DNA of 8,481 nt from Rubritepida sp. (GTDB lineage: Bacteria; Pseudomonadota; Alphaproteobacteria; Acetobacterales; Acetobacteraceae): contig JACMRO010000280.1 in assembly GCA_014376425.1 (NCBI GenBank), positions 1-8,481 of the forward strand, in the 5' to 3' direction. Shown here one piece after another: positions 6,107-8,481 of this stretch. A program made the translations under genes and the position numbers. Every line of letters starts with the position of its first letter. Within the stretch, counting starts at the first letter, position 1. The notes beneath the pieces were generated by a model. It had not been told where the DNA came from, searched no databases, and saw only the letters and a program-made list of their open reading frames with translations.

Positions 6107-7612
6107 GTACACATCCCGCTGGTAGCGGCCCTGCTTTGCCAGGGCCACGATCCAGTCGCGCGCCTGGTCGGCATTCATGCCCCCCTCGCTCATCGCAATC
6201 TGGCGCAGGGCGGCATCCACATCCTTGGCCATACGGCTGGCATCGCCACAGACATAGAAGTGCCCGCCATCTTGCAGCCAGCGCCAGAGATCGGCGGCAT
6301 CCTCGATCATCCGATGCTGCACGTAGTCCTTTACCGTGCCGTCGCGCGACCATGCCAGCGAAAGCCGGCCCAGCGTGCCGTCCTTCTTCCAGGCGCCGAG
6401 TTCTTCGGCAAAGAGAAAATCCGTGGCCGCGTGGCGATCACCAAAGAACAGCCAGGAACGACCCTTGCGGCCCAGCGCCGCGCGCTCTTGCAGGAAGGCG
6501 CGGAAGGGCGCGATGCCGGTACCGGCGCCCACCATGATGACCGGTGTCCCCGCACGATCAGGCAGCCGGAAATGGCTGGTCTGGGTGTAGGCAGGCACCG
6601 CATCGGCGCGGAAGGCGATGTGGCACGAAGCAACACCATCACGCACTCGCCCACGCCGTGTCTCGCGCACCACGCCGACGCATAATTCCACACGCCCTGG
6701 TGTGGCGCGCAGCGAGGAGGCGATGGAGTAAAGCCGCGGCCTGAGCTTGGGCAGCGAGGCAACGAGATCGGCCACGGGCGGGCGGGCGGAGGGGAAGGCC
6801 TCCAGCAGATCCAGCAGATCGGCCTGCGTGGGTTCGGCGCCGTCATCGCCATCGGCGAGTTTGCGCAAAGCGGCACCCTCCCGCGCATCGCGTGCCGCGC
6901 CGGCGAGCAGATCAAGCGTCCGGTCGAGCGGACGGGCAATGTCGCGCTCTGCCAAAAGCGCTTCGCGCAGCGCATCGTCACCTTGCGCGTTCAGCCGGGT
7001 GAGGCAAGCCTCGACCAATTGAGGGTCGTTGCGCACGACGACACCCAGTGAATCGCCTGGCTCATAGGTGATGTTGGTGCCGCTGAGATCGAGCACGATG
7101 CGGCGCACATCCTTGCCGCTTGCTGCTCCCGTCAGCCGATCGGAGGCGAGCAGGCGCGTCATTTCGCCGCGCGGCTTGGCGACTACCGGTGCTGCGGTGG
7201 GCGCTGCCTTCACATCGGCCATCAAGCGCTTCACCGCATCGCGCGTTACCTTGCCGCCGGGTTGGCACAGCGAGGTGGAGGTCTCCCGCCCTTCGGCCAG
7301 CGCCTCGGCATAGCTCTGGCAGAGATAGCCGCATTGGCCGCAATCGAGCTGCGCCATGGCGGCCATCAGGCGCCGTGGCACGCCGCGGCCTTCGGCTAGG
7401 ACAAGGCGTTCCTCCAATTCCAGCGCCGGGTCGTGCCAGGGAAATTCCTCCGCTGGTGGCGGTGGGGCGCCAGGGGTGGAGGCGTTTTCCACGCCGCCAT
7501 AGAGCCCGGCGAGAAAGCCGTTCAGCCAGGCGCGTTGATCGGGCGAGAAAGGCGCCGAATCGGGGATGAGCGGCACCGTAGCCGGCCCGAAATTCCGGGT
7601 GATGGCGTTCAT
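6104..7612 (-). CDS. NADPH-dependent Fe-S flavoprotein reductase (CysJ-like, without flavodoxin domain)
   Basis: This 502-aa protein should take electrons from NADPH and pass them to the nitrate and/or nitrite reductase. Residues 1-85 are not recognised. C91-x2-C94-x3-C98 ... C116 (DCGQCGYLCQ, LCQPGG) matches the four-cysteine FeS motif (PF04060 type) and probably binds [4Fe-4S]. From about 150 to 345 it follows the FAD domain of the CysJ/cytochrome P450 reductase group: YEPGDSLGVVV (183-193), RLYSIASS (293-300) and GVASCH (326-331). The NADP domain has VGAGTGIAPFRAFLQER (361-377), FFGDRH (389-394), YVCGDASRMAKDV (453-465) and the terminal YQRDVY. The N-terminal FMN-binding flavodoxin domain of true CysJ is absent, so the Fe-S cluster may replace FMN as the exit for electrons. 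Its ATG overlaps the upstream stop as ATGA. Related proteins are often annotated as sulfite reductase subunit alpha; the neighbours argue for nitrate use. Confidence 0.88.
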   Translation of the reverse strand: MNAITRNFGPATVPLIPDSAPFSPDQRAWLNGFLAGLYGGVENASTPGAPPPPAEEFPWHDPALELEERLVLAEGRGVPRRLMAAMAQLDCGQCGYLCQSYAEALAEGRETSTSLCQPGGKVTRDAVKRLMADVKAAPTAAPVVAKPRGEMTRLLASDRLTGAASGKDVRRIVLDLSGTNITYEPGDSLGVVVRNDPQLVEACLTRLNAQGDDALREALLAERDIARPLDRTLDLLAGAARDAREGAALRKLADGDDGAEPTQADLLDLLEAFPSARPPVADLVASLPKLRPRLYSIASSLRATPGRVELCVGVVRETRRGRVRDGVASCHIAFRADAVPAYTQTSHFRLPDRAGTPVIMVGAGTGIAPFRAFLQERAALGRKGRSWLFFGDRHAATDFLFAEELGAWKKDGTLGRLSLAWSRDGTVKDYVQHRMIEDAADLWRWLQDGGHFYVCGDASRMAKDVDAALRQIAMSEGGMNADQARDWIVALAKQGRYQRDVY

Positions 7613-8481
7613 GCTGCCAGCATCCCGTTCAATTCGGCATCCGCATGGCGGGCGCAGAAATCCCGGAAGGATTCGTCCGTAACGCGCCCGGCCCGCCAAT
7701 GCCGCAGGATATTCAGCAGCAGGGGCGCCACCGCGTCTTCGGCCACCTTGGGGCGGATCAGGCGACCGATGCGCGCCTCATTCGCGGCACCGCCACCCAA
7801 ATGGATATCGTAGCCCGGCAGCACATCGTCGCCCTGCTCCACCTTGGCGCCGAGCAGACCGATATCGGCGATGAAATGTTGCGCGCAGGAATGATGGCAG
7901 CCGGTGAGATGGATGTTCAACGGCGCATCCAGCGTGATGTGCTTTTCCAGGAACGCTGCGATCTCCAGCCCGTTGCGCTTGGTGTCGGCGGCGGCGAATT
8001 TGCAGCCGGCGGAACCCGTGCAGGCGACCAGGCCAGCGCGAATCGAGGTCGCCGCCGTGGTGAGGCCAAACCCGGCCAGCGCAGCCTGCGCGCCAGACAC
8101 ATCCGTGACGTGGGGGATCAGCAAATTCTGCCAGACGGTGAGCCGCAACTCGCCATTTCCGAAGCGCTCGGCGATGGCGGCGGACCCGAGCAGTTGCTCT
8201 GCATCCAGCCGCGCCTCGGGCACCACCACGCCGAGCCATGAGGCGCCAGCCTGAACCTGCGGATGCACGCCGACATGCGCCAGCCGATCCGGCGCCTGCG
8301 GGCGTTCCATCCGCGTCACATCGAAGCGCGGCAGCGCCTGGCCTAGCAGCGCCTCGAGCTCGGTCAGGAAGCGCGCATGGCCCCAGGCATCCAGCAGGTA
8401 TTTCAGCCGCGCCTTCTTGCGATCCGTGCGGTCGCCATGGGCGATGAAGACGCGTAGAATAGCATCCCAAAGCTGCACGAT
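7609..8481 (-). CDS. nirA: Siroheme nitrite/sulfite reductase hemoprotein (NirA-type), C-terminal part
   Basis: The gene enters from beyond the right edge; 290 residues are visible, with no start codon in view (a GTG at 8478-8476 is internal). It contains the C-terminal half of the siroheme/[4Fe-4S] reductases that carry out six-electron reduction of nitrite to ammonium or sulfite to sulfide. The cluster and heme-binding cysteines are visible as C-x5-C in ACTGSAGCKFA (codons at about 8022-8002) and C-x3-C in LTGCHHSCAQH (about 7899-7885). RLKYLLDAWG near the visible N-terminus and NGELRLTVWQNLLIPHV are typical of the second ferrodoxin-like repeat and the start of the second catalytic half. 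Position upstream of a nitrate reductase and with cysG in the same operon points to nitrite as the substrate, but sequence alone does not exclude sulfite. The stop overlaps the next start as ATGA. Confidence 0.88.
   Translation of the reverse strand: MVQLWDAILRVFIAHGDRTDRKKARLKYLLDAWGHARFLTELEALLGQALPRFDVTRMERPQAPDRLAHVGVHPQVQAGASWLGVVVPEARLDAEQLLGSAAIAERFGNGELRLTVWQNLLIPHVTDVSGAQAALAGFGLTTAATSIRAGLVACTGSAGCKFAAADTKRNGLEIAAFLEKHITLDAPLNIHLTGCHHSCAQHFIADIGLLGAKVEQGDDVLPGYDIHLGGGAANEARIGRLIRPKVAEDAVAPLLLNILRHWRAGRVTDESFRDFCARHADAELNGMLAA

Noticed and set aside
5112..6125. Long plus-strand open frame of 337 codons opposite nasA
   Set aside because: It lies wholly antisense to the well-conserved nitrate reductase gene, shows no family motif, and is the kind of long open frame that high G+C codon use produces on the opposite strand.
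6102..6353. An 83-residue N-terminal extension of NasA
   Set aside because: It overlaps the conserved NADP domain of the flavoprotein gene in another frame. The internal ATG at 6104 gives the normal NasA N-terminus and a TGATG junction.
7613..7699. A 29-residue N-terminal extension of the flavoprotein
   Set aside because: It overlaps the end of the nitrite reductase gene in another frame. ATG 7612 forms the common ATGA overlap.
8476..8478. GTG as the start of the nitrite reductase
   Set aside because: The frame is open to the window edge, and the protein begins in the middle of the family, so the true start must be outside.
1..8481. CRISPR arrays, tRNA or rRNA genes, riboswitches
   Set aside because: No spaced direct repeats, tRNA-like cloverleaf or rRNA sequence were noticed. 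The operon leader, where a nitrate-responsive element might be, is outside the window.

Overview
The window looks like alphaproteobacterial DNA, most plausibly from an acetic-acid-bacterium relative (Acetobacteraceae). This rests on high G+C content, an IS5/IS1031-type element with a TNA-like target, and a compact assimilatory nitrate operon with a NirA-type reductase. The host assignment is inference from gene style and could not be tested by database search.

Left third (1-2236): an accessory or junction region. It begins with a short recombinase-like remnant (about 1-75). An IS630-family element follows (about 76-1122, bounded by TA on both sides). Its transposase is split into two frames at an A6 run on the coding strand, which is a natural site for -1 frameshifting. 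Next is a 59-codon remnant of a phage-type tyrosine integrase (1125-1301) that keeps the VFPG and HGFR motifs but has lost everything up to and including the catalytic tyrosine. An IS5-family element then ends it (about 1304-2235) and carries an intact 274-aa transposase. This looks like a degraded integrated element eroded by insertion sequences.

Right two thirds (2236-8481): four genes on the minus strand, transcribed right to left and joined by 1- or 4-base stop/start overlaps. They are a siroheme/[4Fe-4S] nitrite (or sulfite) reductase, entering from beyond the right edge; an NADPH-linked diflavin-type reductase with an Fe-S cysteine motif instead of a flavodoxin domain; the molybdenum catalytic subunit of assimilatory nitrate reductase with a C-terminal BFD-like [2Fe-2S] domain; and siroheme synthase CysG. 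Together they could reduce nitrate to nitrite to ammonium. The flavoprotein would deliver NADPH electrons and CysG would supply the siroheme for the nitrite reductase. The operon promoter and any regulator lie outside the window. The operon ends exactly at the IS5 end: the cysG stop codon overlaps the probable IS target trinucleotide.

I did not find a clearly new system. The points most worth checking are the minimal nitrate-to-ammonium electron chain with its unusual shared reductase, the shortened N-terminal half of CysG, and the IS-scarred integrase boundary that directly abuts the operon.
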